From JADFRG01 sp048054495 (GTDB lineage: Bacteria; Chloroflexota; Anaerolineae; Anaerolineales; E44-bin32), in NCBI GenBank assembly GCA_048054495.1, contig JBGMQN010000113.1, forward strand, positions 1 through 64,000: a stretch of 64,000 bases of DNA, in the 5' to 3' direction. The position numbers and the translations under genes were made by a program. Numbering within the stretch: the stretch's first letter is position 1; every line of letters begins with the position of its first letter. Below the pieces are notes generated by a model. The model was not told where the DNA came from and ran no database searches. It was given only the letters and a program-made list of their open reading frames with translations. Shown piece by piece: positions 24,961 through 33,387 of this stretch.

Positions 24961-24989
24961 TTGTTTCCCGCGTTAGTTATGGTTATACT
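24961..24989 (+). promoter_or_regulatory. promoter of the DedA gene
   Basis: TTGTTT and TATACT are separated by 17 nt, with transcription expected near 24996 and the ATG at 25013. The rest of the 296-nt gap (24717-25012) shows no gene. Confidence 0.65.
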
Positions 24990-25012
24990 CCCCGCTTCGT
25001 AAGCAGAAATCC

Positions 25013-25732
25013 ATGCCCGTTGAACTCGAACAACAGATCGTCCTGATTCTTACCGACGTCCTGCAGGCAATTGGCTGGGGGGGAGTAGCGTTCATCATGG
25101 CTCTGGAGAGCGCGAACATCCCCATTCCAAGCGAAGTCACCATGCCTCTGGGAGGCTGGCTGCTCGTGCAAGCTCAAGGTGGAAGCGCTCTGCAGGCCTT
25201 CTTGCTCGGCGGATTCTGGGGCGCGCTTGGCGGCACGATTGGATCCATTGCTTCCTATGCACTGGGAGCATTTGGCGGCCGGCCGTTCCTGGACCGCTAC
25301 GGCAAGTATGTCATGATCAGTAACCACGATCTCGAGCTAGCCGATCGTTGGTTTTCCCGCTGGGGAGACGCGGTAGCGTTTTACTCGCGCCTGCTGCCGA
25401 TCGTACGTACCTTCATCTCTTTTCCGCTGGGCGTTTCGGGAACGCACATCGGGCGCTTTATCCTCTATACCTTCTTGGGCTCATTTATTTGGACCGGCGG
25501 GTTGGCCCTGGGTGGCTACGCGTTCGGGGCAAACTGGGAAGAGCTGCGGGCCATCATGCGACCCTTTGATATCCCCATCGCTATCATCTTGCTAGCGGGC
25601 TTTATCTTCTACGCCATCCATCACGTGCGACGCGGCCGGGGTGGGCGCTCCGAATCGAGCCTGGCAGGAAGCCAGATCAGCCCTGCCAGTGAGCCCACAG
25701 TCAGCCCCAATAAACCCAATAGTCCTAAATAG
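25013..25732 (+). CDS. DedA-family membrane protein
   Basis: A 239-residue polytopic protein with the DedA (SNARE-associated) layout. It has the ESANIPIPSEVTMPLGGWLL segment near residues 30-50, GGTIGSIASYALG, and FYSRLLPIVRTFISFPLG near residues 125-142, with the Arg-bearing motif typical of undecaprenyl-phosphate flippases. The last ~37 residues are a Ser/Pro-rich tail encoded antisense to the end of the convergent PrsW-like gene (overlap 25621-25732). Some DedA proteins move undecaprenyl phosphate back across the membrane. Confidence 0.9.
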   Translation: MPVELEQQIVLILTDVLQAIGWGGVAFIMALESANIPIPSEVTMPLGGWLLVQAQGGSALQAFLLGGFWGALGGTIGSIASYALGAFGGRPFLDRYGKYVMISNHDLELADRWFSRWGDAVAFYSRLLPIVRTFISFPLGVSGTHIGRFILYTFLGSFIWTGGLALGGYAFGANWEELRAIMRPFDIPIAIILLAGFIFYAIHHVRRGRGGRSESSLAGSQISPASEPTVSPNKPNSPK

Positions 25733-26838
25733 CCCACGGCGCTCATGAGCAAGGGATCCAGGTAGTCCGGTCCAACATCCACGCCAAGTCCGGAGAGACC
25801 GATCCCTATTGCGGCAAGATTCCACATCCCGTGCAGGCCCATCGCAAGGATGTAGGCGCCGGCCGCGAAGAGCCAACGTTTCCTTCGTACTCCCTCCGCC
25901 AGCCCCCAAGACACGAGGCCGGTATTAAACGCGTGGATCAGCGGAGTGCCCGCGCGTGCAATCATCGTGATGACCCAATCATCCCCCGCTTGAGGTAAGA
26001 ATAACGATTCGAATAGCGCGTAGCCTGCCCCTCCCAGGGCGCCTCCTAGGAATGCTTGGCCGGCCGTCATCGGTCTCCTGAGCAGCGGCCATATCGTGAG
26101 CGATTTGAGCGACTCTTCAATAAGGGGGACTGCCCCGGAGAGCATCCCGATCCCCAGCAAGATCACGATGGGTTGCAGGAGCAAGCGCGTCGCCAATTCG
26201 GCTATGTCCTGCTCCGAGGCGATCTCTATTGCGAGCAGCTCCTGTAGCAGGGACTGGCCATCGGGAGTGAGAGCTAGGCCCACGAACATGAGCAAGCCGA
26301 CCAGAACAAGAGCGACCAATTCAAGGAACAGGGTGAAGGCCGGAACCACCCACAAACCGGCAAGGAAATGTGCCCAGCGGCGCCGGGCGGAGAAGAGTGG
26401 ACCGCGGGAGAGGGAGACCGAGACGACGAACAGTACCGGAGCACCCGCCGCAAGGATGTGGGCAATGGGACCCAATAACCTTGGGAGTGTGCCAACCTCG
26501 AAGGCCAGAATGCCCAGGAAAAGAGCCAATGGATAAAGCAGCAGCGCTAGAATCCAGGCCGGGGCCGGCCTGCGCACCGCGCGGTGAGTGGAGCCCTTGG
26601 CTCCCCAATAGATCGCTGGCGCCCCTAGCATCCCGACCGCCAAGATTGAGGCGGCCTCAACTCCCATTGCAATCGGCTGTCTCGCGAAGAACGAGAGCGC
26701 TCCAAGAATCGTCGCGAGAAGCAGGCTAAGCCCGAGTCCAAGCGAACCCGCAATGATCAAGATTCGGTCCCATGTGTCTCGCTTGGGATTCGGCGGGGAA
26801 GTAGGTTGAATCGATGGGTTGATCGCGGCTTTGTGCAC
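25621..26838 (-). CDS. PrsW-family intramembrane metalloprotease-like protein
   Basis: A 405-residue protein with about ten hydrophobic helices. The PrsW/CAAX-like motifs are visible in order: EESLKSLTIW (the EExxK motif, ~residue 240), FESLF with its Glu, ARAGTPLIHAFNT (His) and ALHGMWN-like GLHGMWNLAA near residue 340. PrsW proteases cut anti-sigma factors in the membrane. The helix-rich C-terminus (GYLGLLGLLGLTVG) overlaps the DedA tail by 112 nt on the opposite strand. Substrate unknown. Confidence 0.85.
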   Translation of the reverse strand: MHKAAINPSIQPTSPPNPKRDTWDRILIIAGSLGLGLSLLLATILGALSFFARQPIAMGVEAASILAVGMLGAPAIYWGAKGSTHRAVRRPAPAWILALLLYPLALFLGILAFEVGTLPRLLGPIAHILAAGAPVLFVVSVSLSRGPLFSARRRWAHFLAGLWVVPAFTLFLELVALVLVGLLMFVGLALTPDGQSLLQELLAIEIASEQDIAELATRLLLQPIVILLGIGMLSGAVPLIEESLKSLTIWPLLRRPMTAGQAFLGGALGGAGYALFESLFLPQAGDDWVITMIARAGTPLIHAFNTGLVSWGLAEGVRRKRWLFAAGAYILAMGLHGMWNLAAIGIGLSGLGVDVGPDYLDPLLMSAVGYLGLLGLLGLTVGSLAGLIWLPARLDSERPPRPRRT

Positions 26839-26917
26839 TCACAAACTCCTGCAGGATTGTAGCAAGAAGATACCTGGAGGGATCGATAGGAAACTCGGTT
26901 CATGTGACATCGCATTC

Positions 26918-26947
26918 TTGTCAGGGCCTGCACCGGTAGGGTATGCT
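26918..26947 (+). promoter_or_regulatory. promoter of the selenocysteine tRNA
   Basis: TTGTCA and TATGCT are spaced 18 nt apart and end 10 nt before the tRNA-Sec. Confidence 0.5.
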
Positions 26948-26957
26948 TGCCGGACTT

Positions 26958-27050
26958 GGGGGTGGTTGGGCCCCGGTGGGCTCCCCGGTCTTCAAAATCG
27001 GTGGCGGGCCGTCAACGGGCCGCGGTGGGTTCGACTCCCATCCACTCCCG
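26958..27050 (+). tRNA. selC: tRNA-Sec (selenocysteine, anticodon TCA)
   Basis: A 93-nt tRNA with all selenocysteine-specific features: an 8-bp acceptor (GGGGGTGG with CCACTCCC), a 6-bp D-stem closed by a 4-nt loop (CGGT), an anticodon loop CTTCAAA giving TCA, a long variable arm (GGCGGGCCGTCAACGGGCCG), and the T-loop GGGTTCGACTCCC. It implies that SelA, SelB, SelD and selenoproteins are encoded elsewhere in the genome; none is evident in this window. Confidence 0.95.
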
Positions 27051-27071
27051 ACTTGCCGTTATGGAGGATTG

Positions 27072-28301
27072 ATGGATTCGTCGGTTGAGCGTGTAGATGA
27101 TTTGGTAATGCGGCTGCTGCCGATCGTCCGAGAAGTGATGGATGTATCGAGGTGGCAACCCGGGGGAGAAGGCCGACCCTACCGGGCCCGGTACCAGGGC
27201 CAGTTGCGGGTGGAGGCCTCCAAAGCCTTCGATCGCCTGGAGCCCCAGTTCACTAAGGAGGGGGCTGGCCTGTTCCTCCGCCAGGAGGGTGATAGCCAGG
27301 TCTTCCTTGCGACGGATGAGTTTCCCGAGGTGAAGCCAGACAGATTATGGCTGCACGCTCTGCTCGCGGTGGCGACCTTTCTGACGGTACTCTTCGTAGG
27401 CTACGGCTACGGCACGTCGTATGCACACCAAAATCCAACTCAGAATCTCCTGGGTCAGCCGCTTGCATTGGGGCTCATATACACGGGAACCTTGCTCGGG
27501 ATACTGGCCACTCACGAATTCGGCCATTACCTGGCGGGACGCTTCCACAAAATGGCAGTGTCGCTTCCGTTTTTCATCCCATTCCCGGGTGGAATCCTCG
27601 GAACCTTCGGGGCCTTCATTCAGCTCAAGTCGCGCCCAAGAAACCGCAAGCACCTGCTGGACATGGGACTTGCCGGTCCGTACGCCGGATTGCTGGTCGC
27701 GCTACCACTGCTGATCTTAGGACTTAGCCTATCTCAGGTTGGACCAATCGATGCTCCACCGCCCGGGTCCGAGGGCTTCTTAGAGGGGAATTCATTTCTG
27801 TACCTGGCCGCAAAATACGTCGTTACTGGTGAACTGCTGCCGGCGCCTGTCGACTTCGAAGGTCAAAGCCAATTGATCTATTGGCTTCGAAATATCGGCG
27901 GCGGAGCGGGAGGGGGGTTTGGAGTGCCGTTTCCACTTGGAGGGCGGGATGTGCAACTGCACCCCATGGCAATTGCCGCATGGGTAGGCCTGCTTGTGAC
28001 CGGCATCAACTTAATCCCGACTGGCCAGCTGGACGGGGGGCACTCCATTTATGCCTGGCTTGGATCGCGAGCCATGCGATTTTGGCCGTTTGTTGTGGTG
28101 GGCTTCGTGGCTCTGATCGTGATCTGGCAGGGATGGTTTCTCTTTGCGGCGCTGGTGTTCCTGATGGGCAGATCGTACGCTGAACCGCTTGATGACGTCA
28201 CCGAGCTCGACAATGGTCGCAAGGCCGCTGCAATCCTTGCGTTCATCATTTTTATTCTGACCTTCACACCGGCGCCATTCATTGTGATCTCCGGTGGCTA
28301 A
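27072..28301 (+). CDS. site-2 protease family protein (M50 metalloprotease)
   Basis: A 409-residue membrane protease. The cytoplasmic N-terminal ~95 residues precede six or more helices. The zinc-binding THEFGHYLAG motif lies near residue 143 and the second metal ligand motif INLIPTGQLDGGH near residue 320. The FIPFPGGILGTFGAF segment after HEFGH is typical of the plant EGY/S2P-like branch. GGAGG upstream fixes the ATG at 27072. Such proteases release membrane-tethered regulators. It starts 21 nt after tRNA-Sec and ends 3 nt before the minus-strand MoeA-like stop region. Confidence 0.92.
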   Translation: MDSSVERVDDLVMRLLPIVREVMDVSRWQPGGEGRPYRARYQGQLRVEASKAFDRLEPQFTKEGAGLFLRQEGDSQVFLATDEFPEVKPDRLWLHALLAVATFLTVLFVGYGYGTSYAHQNPTQNLLGQPLALGLIYTGTLLGILATHEFGHYLAGRFHKMAVSLPFFIPFPGGILGTFGAFIQLKSRPRNRKHLLDMGLAGPYAGLLVALPLLILGLSLSQVGPIDAPPPGSEGFLEGNSFLYLAAKYVVTGELLPAPVDFEGQSQLIYWLRNIGGGAGGGFGVPFPLGGRDVQLHPMAIAAWVGLLVTGINLIPTGQLDGGHSIYAWLGSRAMRFWPFVVVGFVALIVIWQGWFLFAALVFLMGRSYAEPLDDVTELDNGRKAAAILAFIIFILTFTPAPFIVISGG

Positions 28302-30232
28302 CCTAGCTCAGCCAGAATGGCTCCCGGCCGTTCCAGGTCATAACCCGCCAACTCACTTACTGCGCTGGCAAATGGCTCGCTTGTCAACGTCTCGAGCAAC
28401 GGGGCGAGCAACTCGCTTTCGTAGTGCTCCCGGGGTATTACCAGGTCGTAGCGCTCGCTATTAAGGGGCACGAAATCCAGCCCCAGGGCAACCGCCGCGG
28501 CCTGAATACCCATGCCGCAGTCGGCTCTTCCGGCGGCGACTGCGGCCGCCACGGCAAGGTGCGTGAACTCCTCTCGGCCGTATCCATGGATCGCGTCGGG
28601 ATCCATGCCGAGCTGAGATAGCTGATAGTCGAACAGCACGCGCGTGCCCGCTCCTCGCTGACGGTTTACATACACAACATCGTCCCGCGCGAGGTCTGCA
28701 AGCCTCCGGATCCCCTTGGGATTGCCTCGACCGAGAATCAATCCCTGCCACCTGCGGACCAGTCCCACCACCATCACCGCAGTCTTAGGGAGGTATTTGC
28801 GAATGTATGACAGGTTGTACTCACCCGTCTCCGGGTCCAGCAGGTGAGAGCCCGCAAAGTGGGCTTCTCGACGCCCCAGCGCTACCAGGCCTCCCAGGCT
28901 CCCCACGCTGGCAGAGCTCAGCCGCCTGCCGCGTGGTGCGAGATGCTGAGCGATCAGGTCTAGGGTTAGGTCGTGTGAACCGATAGCTAGAATGGTTCGC
29001 TCGATCTCTTCTGGGGTGCGATAGAGGCGAACGAGCACGGGGGTTCCCGCCGCATAGCCCTGTGTACCGGCAGGGATGCGGACGATCCCGTCCGCCCGCA
29101 CGAGAGAAGTGATCACGCCCGCGCCTCTTGACAGGGGTGCAGCTACCATTCGATCTCCAACCCTGCCGACTGAGACCCGCAGGTACTCGTCGTCTCCCAG
29201 CGAGGAATGAACCTTTCGAGTGAGCACTGCCTCAATCTGCCTATCGCCCGATTCCGTCAATCCGAGCCAGCGGCGGATCAGGGGCTGGACGAAGATCTCG
29301 CCCGTCAGTGCTGCGGAAGCCGGGTACCCCGGCACCCCGATGATTGGCACCCCATCGCCTACGATTCCCAGGATCACGGGATGCCCCGGGCGAATGGCGA
29401 CGCCATGAACGAGCAGTTCCCCAAGGGAAGACACAACCTCCGCAGAGTGGTCCTCAGATCCGGCGGAGGAGCCCGCGTTGAGCAAGATCAGATCGAAATC
29501 ATGAGTTGCACCGTCGACTGCAGATCGGATGGCTTCTGGATCATCTCGAACGATAGGAAGTCGCGTGGGCGCCGCGCCCCAATCTTCCAATTGCGCAGCC
29601 AGCACCAAGCTGTTGTACTCGATGATCTCCCCTGGCCGAGGCAGGGTTCCCGGCGGCACTAGCTCTGATCCAGTGGGGATAACCGCCACCCTCGGCTTCT
29701 TGTGCACGACCAGCATTTCGTGCCCGCTCCCGGCCGCCGCGCCTAGATCCACCGGCCGCAGTAGGTGGCCTGCAGGCAGGATCATCTCCGTCGCCACCAT
29801 GTCTTCGCCCATCGGCCGTACGTGGGACCAGGGGTGAACCGCCGCCCGCAGCAGAATCCCGGGCGCTTGGCCTTGGTCTCCGAGAACCTCCACGACTTCA
29901 ATCGGGACCACGGCATCCGCCCAGTCTGGCAATGCATCGCCCGTGTCGACCGGTTCGATCCGTTCATTCGCGAGCTGCACCGGCGAGCGGTCGCTGGCCC
30001 CATTCGTATCCGAGGCGCGCAGGGCGTAGCCATCCATTGCCGCCGCGTGATAATGAGGAGCCGAGATCTTCGCCCAGACCGGCTCGGCCGTAACGCGCCC
30101 CAGTGCCTCCCCCAACACCACGCCTTCACCCTCGATCAGATCCCATCGGCTCGCCCGCTTCAGCGCCGCGCGAAACGTAGCCCAGGCCTCATCGAACGGA
30201 ACATCCTTGAGGTAAACGGTGCGGGTGGCCAT
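28298..30232 (-). CDS. MoeA-like molybdopterin protein fused to a periplasmic-binding-protein-like domain
   Basis: A 644-residue two-part protein. Residues ~1-405 are MoeA-like: DGYALRASDT, ILLNAGSSAGSEDHSAEVV and IIGVPGYPASAAL, followed by the C-terminal beta-barrel. Residues ~430-640 match the PBP-like domain found in MoeA/LysR-substrate fusions (VYVNRQRGAGTRVLFDYQL, ADCGMGIQAAA). MoeA inserts molybdate or tungstate into molybdopterin-AMP; the fused domain probably senses or binds the oxyanion. It follows a second MoeA by one base on the same strand. Confidence 0.9.
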   Translation of the reverse strand: MATRTVYLKDVPFDEAWATFRAALKRASRWDLIEGEGVVLGEALGRVTAEPVWAKISAPHYHAAAMDGYALRASDTNGASDRSPVQLANERIEPVDTGDALPDWADAVVPIEVVEVLGDQGQAPGILLRAAVHPWSHVRPMGEDMVATEMILPAGHLLRPVDLGAAAGSGHEMLVVHKKPRVAVIPTGSELVPPGTLPRPGEIIEYNSLVLAAQLEDWGAAPTRLPIVRDDPEAIRSAVDGATHDFDLILLNAGSSAGSEDHSAEVVSSLGELLVHGVAIRPGHPVILGIVGDGVPIIGVPGYPASAALTGEIFVQPLIRRWLGLTESGDRQIEAVLTRKVHSSLGDDEYLRVSVGRVGDRMVAAPLSRGAGVITSLVRADGIVRIPAGTQGYAAGTPVLVRLYRTPEEIERTILAIGSHDLTLDLIAQHLAPRGRRLSSASVGSLGGLVALGRREAHFAGSHLLDPETGEYNLSYIRKYLPKTAVMVVGLVRRWQGLILGRGNPKGIRRLADLARDDVVYVNRQRGAGTRVLFDYQLSQLGMDPDAIHGYGREEFTHLAVAAAVAAGRADCGMGIQAAAVALGLDFVPLNSERYDLVIPREHYESELLAPLLETLTSEPFASAVSELAGYDLERPGAILAELG

Positions 30233-30233
30233 A

Positions 30234-31466
30234 TCAGAAAAGACGCACTTCGACCTTTTCGCCGCCCTTCAATCCGGTCGAGGCGGCAGGGATCCGCACC
30301 AGGCCGTCGGCCCGGACCAGCGTGAAAATCAAGTTCGATCGGCCGTACACTGGCTCCGCTTCGAGGCCGTCGGGAGTCACCACCAGGCGGCACGGCAGCC
30401 AGTCTTCCCTGCCGGCGACAGAAGACACGTTGGTCTGCAAGCTGGCATGGACGGTCGAAGACCATTCTGGACCCCTAAAACCCTGGAGTTTACGGATGGC
30501 CGGGAGCACGAAGAGCCCCGCCACGACCACCGCACTCACCGGATTGCCCGGCAATCCGACTACCGGCACGCCGTTGCAGACACTCAGGATGGTTGGCTTG
30601 CCCGGTCGCAGGGCGATGCCATGCACCAGAATTCCAGGTTCTCCCAGCTTGGCGATCACATCCGCGGTGATGTCGCGCTCACTAACGGATGATCCAGCCG
30701 TGATCAACATCATATGGTGCTCTGAGTACGCTTGCCTGGCAATCGCCTCCAGATCTAGCGCATTGTCGGGAATGATGCCGTAACGTACCGGCTTGCCGCC
30801 CGCCCGCTCCACCAGCGCGCTCAGCGTGTACGAATTGATATCGCGAACCTGCCCCGGTTCAGGATCTTCGGCAGGGGGGACGACCTCATCCCCCGTGGAT
30901 AGGATGGCGATCCGGGGTACTTCTGCTACCTCCACTTCGGTGAACCCGAGCGCCATCAGCCCCCCGATCTCCTGAGCCCGGATGCGAGTTCCCGCCTGGA
31001 TAACGACCTCTCCAGGTTGCACATCTTCGCCTTCCTGCAGCACATTCTGACCGTCGGCCACGGGCTTTAATACCTCGATCTCCTCATCGTCAACGGCCTG
31101 CGTATCTTCGATCATGACGACCGCGCTCGCTCCGGGCGGCAGCATCCCACCGGTATGAATCAGAATCGCCTGGCCTTCCCCGACCTCAAACTCCGGATCG
31201 GTGCCCATGAGAACCTCCCCCACAATCTTGAGGTAGCCGGGCAAGCTGGCGGAGGCACCGAAGGTATCCGAGGCCCGAACGGCGTAGCCATCGACAGTTG
31301 TTCTGGCAAATGGCGGTAGCGGGGAGGGCGCAACGACGTCGTTCAGCAGGACTCGGCCAAGCGCCGCTTCGGTGCGAATACGCACAGCTTCAGGACTCTG
31401 GGGAACCGAGTCTAGAAACATAGTCAGTGCCTTTTCAGGGCTGGCGAGTTCCAAGAATTCGGGCAT
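30234..31466 (-). CDS. moeA: molybdopterin molybdenumtransferase MoeA
   Basis: A 410-residue MoeA. Family motifs are TVDGYAVRASDTFGAS, LIHTGGMLPPGASAVVMIED, ITAGSSVSERDITADVI and VVGLPGNPVSAVVV near residue 320. It catalyses metal insertion into adenylated molybdopterin. Next to a MoeA-PBP fusion, the pair probably separates Mo from W use or forms a hetero-complex. A one-base gap separates it from the UbiA-type gene upstream. Confidence 0.93.
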   Translation of the reverse strand: MPEFLELASPEKALTMFLDSVPQSPEAVRIRTEAALGRVLLNDVVAPSPLPPFARTTVDGYAVRASDTFGASASLPGYLKIVGEVLMGTDPEFEVGEGQAILIHTGGMLPPGASAVVMIEDTQAVDDEEIEVLKPVADGQNVLQEGEDVQPGEVVIQAGTRIRAQEIGGLMALGFTEVEVAEVPRIAILSTGDEVVPPAEDPEPGQVRDINSYTLSALVERAGGKPVRYGIIPDNALDLEAIARQAYSEHHMMLITAGSSVSERDITADVIAKLGEPGILVHGIALRPGKPTILSVCNGVPVVGLPGNPVSAVVVAGLFVLPAIRKLQGFRGPEWSSTVHASLQTNVSSVAGREDWLPCRLVVTPDGLEAEPVYGRSNLIFTLVRADGLVRIPAASTGLKGGEKVEVRLF

Positions 31467-31467
31467 G

Positions 31468-32382
31468 TCAGATGAGAAGGTACCCTGCGAGCTCTAGGTA
31501 GGCGGCGATGCCAAACAGGGCTAGCGCGCTGAAAGTCAAGGTGGTCCAATTGGGAGGATGGCCCTGCCGGATTCGGTTGAGCTGCCACATCTGCGCTCCC
31601 GCCAGCGGCACCACGATCAGGGCCCCCAGGCCGACCCTGGGTGGCAGCCCGAATGAGAAGGCGATCGCGAAACTGATCAGGGCGAAGATAATCGCGACGT
31701 CATGCGCTCTCATGGCGGCCGACCAGCCTAGCCGGACCATGAGGTTCCGCTTTCCATGCTTGACGTCCGTGGCGTAGTCCGGGAGCTCAAATACGATGAT
31801 CATGGCAAAGCAGAGAGCGATCAGCGGGACGGTACTCATGAGCAGCAGCCGGTGAAGCTCTCCAGTCTGGAGTACGTACGCAAAGGTCGGTGTCAACCCG
31901 GCGACTACCAGCGCGATTGCTAGTTCCCCGTAGCCCGTGGACATCAGACGTAGAGGAGGGGTGCTGTAAAAGAATCCTCCTAAGAATCCAAGCACGAGTA
32001 CCGGCCAGGCCAATAGCGGAAATGCCTGCGTGATCAGCGCTGCAGTTGAGATCGTAGTGGCGAGTGCCAGGGAGATAACCGCTGCGTTGAGCGCGACACT
32101 CTTCGGCAGACCTTCCGAGCCTATCGCACCACTCCCTCCGGTTAATCGGGTTCGTGAGTCATTCTCCCTGTCCGCCTCTGCGTCAAAGTATTCGTTGAGA
32201 TAGTGGGTCATCAGCTGCAGGAGCGTGACAATTGCTTGCCCTACCAGGTATAGCGCGACATCAATTGGGCGACCTAGATAGGCGGCAATCGCCGCTCCCA
32301 GCGCGTAAAGCAGCAATCCACCCAGCAGAAAGAGCGGCCTCGAGAGCCGAATAAAAAGAATAAGCTTTGGAAATGAGATCAC
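31468..32382 (-). CDS. UbiA-family prenyltransferase, MenA-like
   Basis: A 304-residue polytopic protein with the first Asp-rich motif NEYFDAEADREND near residues 63-75 and a second one at ELPDYATDVKHGKRN near residues 200-215. UbiA enzymes attach a prenyl chain to an aromatic acceptor; the MenA-like spacing suggests menaquinone synthesis, but other UbiA acceptors cannot be excluded. It overlaps the preceding cupin-like gene by 4 nt and precedes moeA by one base, so all may be one transcript. Confidence 0.88.
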   Translation of the reverse strand: MISFPKLILFIRLSRPLFLLGGLLLYALGAAIAAYLGRPIDVALYLVGQAIVTLLQLMTHYLNEYFDAEADRENDSRTRLTGGSGAIGSEGLPKSVALNAAVISLALATTISTAALITQAFPLLAWPVLVLGFLGGFFYSTPPLRLMSTGYGELAIALVVAGLTPTFAYVLQTGELHRLLLMSTVPLIALCFAMIIVFELPDYATDVKHGKRNLMVRLGWSAAMRAHDVAIIFALISFAIAFSFGLPPRVGLGALIVVPLAGAQMWQLNRIRQGHPPNWTTLTFSALALFGIAAYLELAGYLLI

Positions 32383-32765
32383 TCTTCGCCGCTCGCATGC
32401 GTGGCCAGTCGAAGCAAGTGCGCCGGACCGTCTACTGCCCGCACCTCAAACTCAACGCCGAACGGCGCTAGAACGAGCGTCGGTTGATCGCAATTCAGCT
32501 CATACGTGGCCCCGCGTGTCGGCGACGATGAACGGAGGTCCTTCCAGCTGAAACGTACGCTTCCCTCGACCAGGGCCCATACTTCATCGGCGACCTCTCT
32601 GAGCGTTGCGGGTCGAACTTGGCCGGTCTTGACGAAGACCACTTCCGCCAATCCAAATCTGCGCAACAGATGATCGCTATAGCGGAGCACCTCCAGCCTC
32701 GAGCCCTCGGGGTCTTGCATCATGTCCAGGGGCCGAATGTACAGATCGTGAATGGGATAGGACAT
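32379..32765 (-). CDS. small conserved-looking protein, probable cupin fold
   Basis: A 128-residue soluble protein made mostly of predicted strands, with VVFVKTGQVRPATLREVADE in the middle and QPTLVLAPFGVEFEV near the end. This alternation of short strands and Gly/Pro turns is what small cupins or dTDP-sugar epimerase-like folds look like, but no metal-binding His set is present. ATG at 32765 preferred over the TTG at 32768. Its stop overlaps the UbiA start. Function unknown. Confidence 0.65.
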   Translation of the reverse strand: MSYPIHDLYIRPLDMMQDPEGSRLEVLRYSDHLLRRFGLAEVVFVKTGQVRPATLREVADEVWALVEGSVRFSWKDLRSSSPTRGATYELNCDQPTLVLAPFGVEFEVRAVDGPAHLLRLATHASGEE

Positions 32766-32878
32766 CAATTGGGGAGTGGGTGGTTAGCCATGGGCGTGCA
32801 AGGAATAGATACTTTCACTGGGATCCTAATAGCGGCAAGAAGCCGAATCTTATCAGCGCTTCCATGCGTCTTAAATCG

Positions 32879-33355
32879 CTATCTCAGGGCGGCCTGAATA
32901 TCCGTCACGTGCTCGAGCCGATGGTCGACCATTCGCCGCAGGAATCCTTCTGTCGTCAGCATTTTCCCGCTCGAGTGCAATCCCTGCTCGTCCAGGTCGC
33001 TGTCATCGAGGCTCTCCAGGAAGGCAAGCGCACCGGAATATGAGTCGGCGATCGTGCGCATCAATTCGGCCGGAGAAGTCTCTGCGGCCCTTCGCACGGC
33101 TCCCCGATTCCACCGATCGAGGTCGAAGTCGGGCGGCACGGTCTGCTCCCCGGCGACCAGCCGCTTGGCCTGGCCGAGAATTCCACTCTCTCCGTCCGCC
33201 AAATGCCCGAGGAGATCTTTGACGGTCCAGGTCCCCTCCTCCCCTGAATAAACCTCCACCAGCATATCGCTATCGTTCAACCCCTCCAGTACTGGCCAGG
33301 TCTCGGCGTGTCGAAGTTCCATGTGGCTACGAAGCGCTTCGGTTCGTTCGCTCAT
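32879..33355 (-). CDS. DinB-family protein
   Basis: A 158-residue four-helix-bundle protein. It has the family's WTVKDLLGHLADGESG segment with the first His near residue 51 and a C-terminal RRMVDHRLEHVTDIQ with two His. These three His bind a metal in DinB/YfiT proteins, some of which are mycothiol- or bacillithiol-dependent transferases. Substrate not predictable. Confidence 0.85.
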   Translation of the reverse strand: MSERTEALRSHMELRHAETWPVLEGLNDSDMLVEVYSGEEGTWTVKDLLGHLADGESGILGQAKRLVAGEQTVPPDFDLDRWNRGAVRRAAETSPAELMRTIADSYSGALAFLESLDDSDLDEQGLHSSGKMLTTEGFLRRMVDHRLEHVTDIQAALR

Positions 33356-33387
33356 CCTTCGCCCTCCATCCTGTTTCGTCGATCGCC

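Noticed and set aside
26958..28301. Selenoprotein encoded next to tRNA-Sec
   Set aside because: The adjacent protease reads without in-frame TGA, and no other gene in the window shows a TGA at a conserved Cys position.
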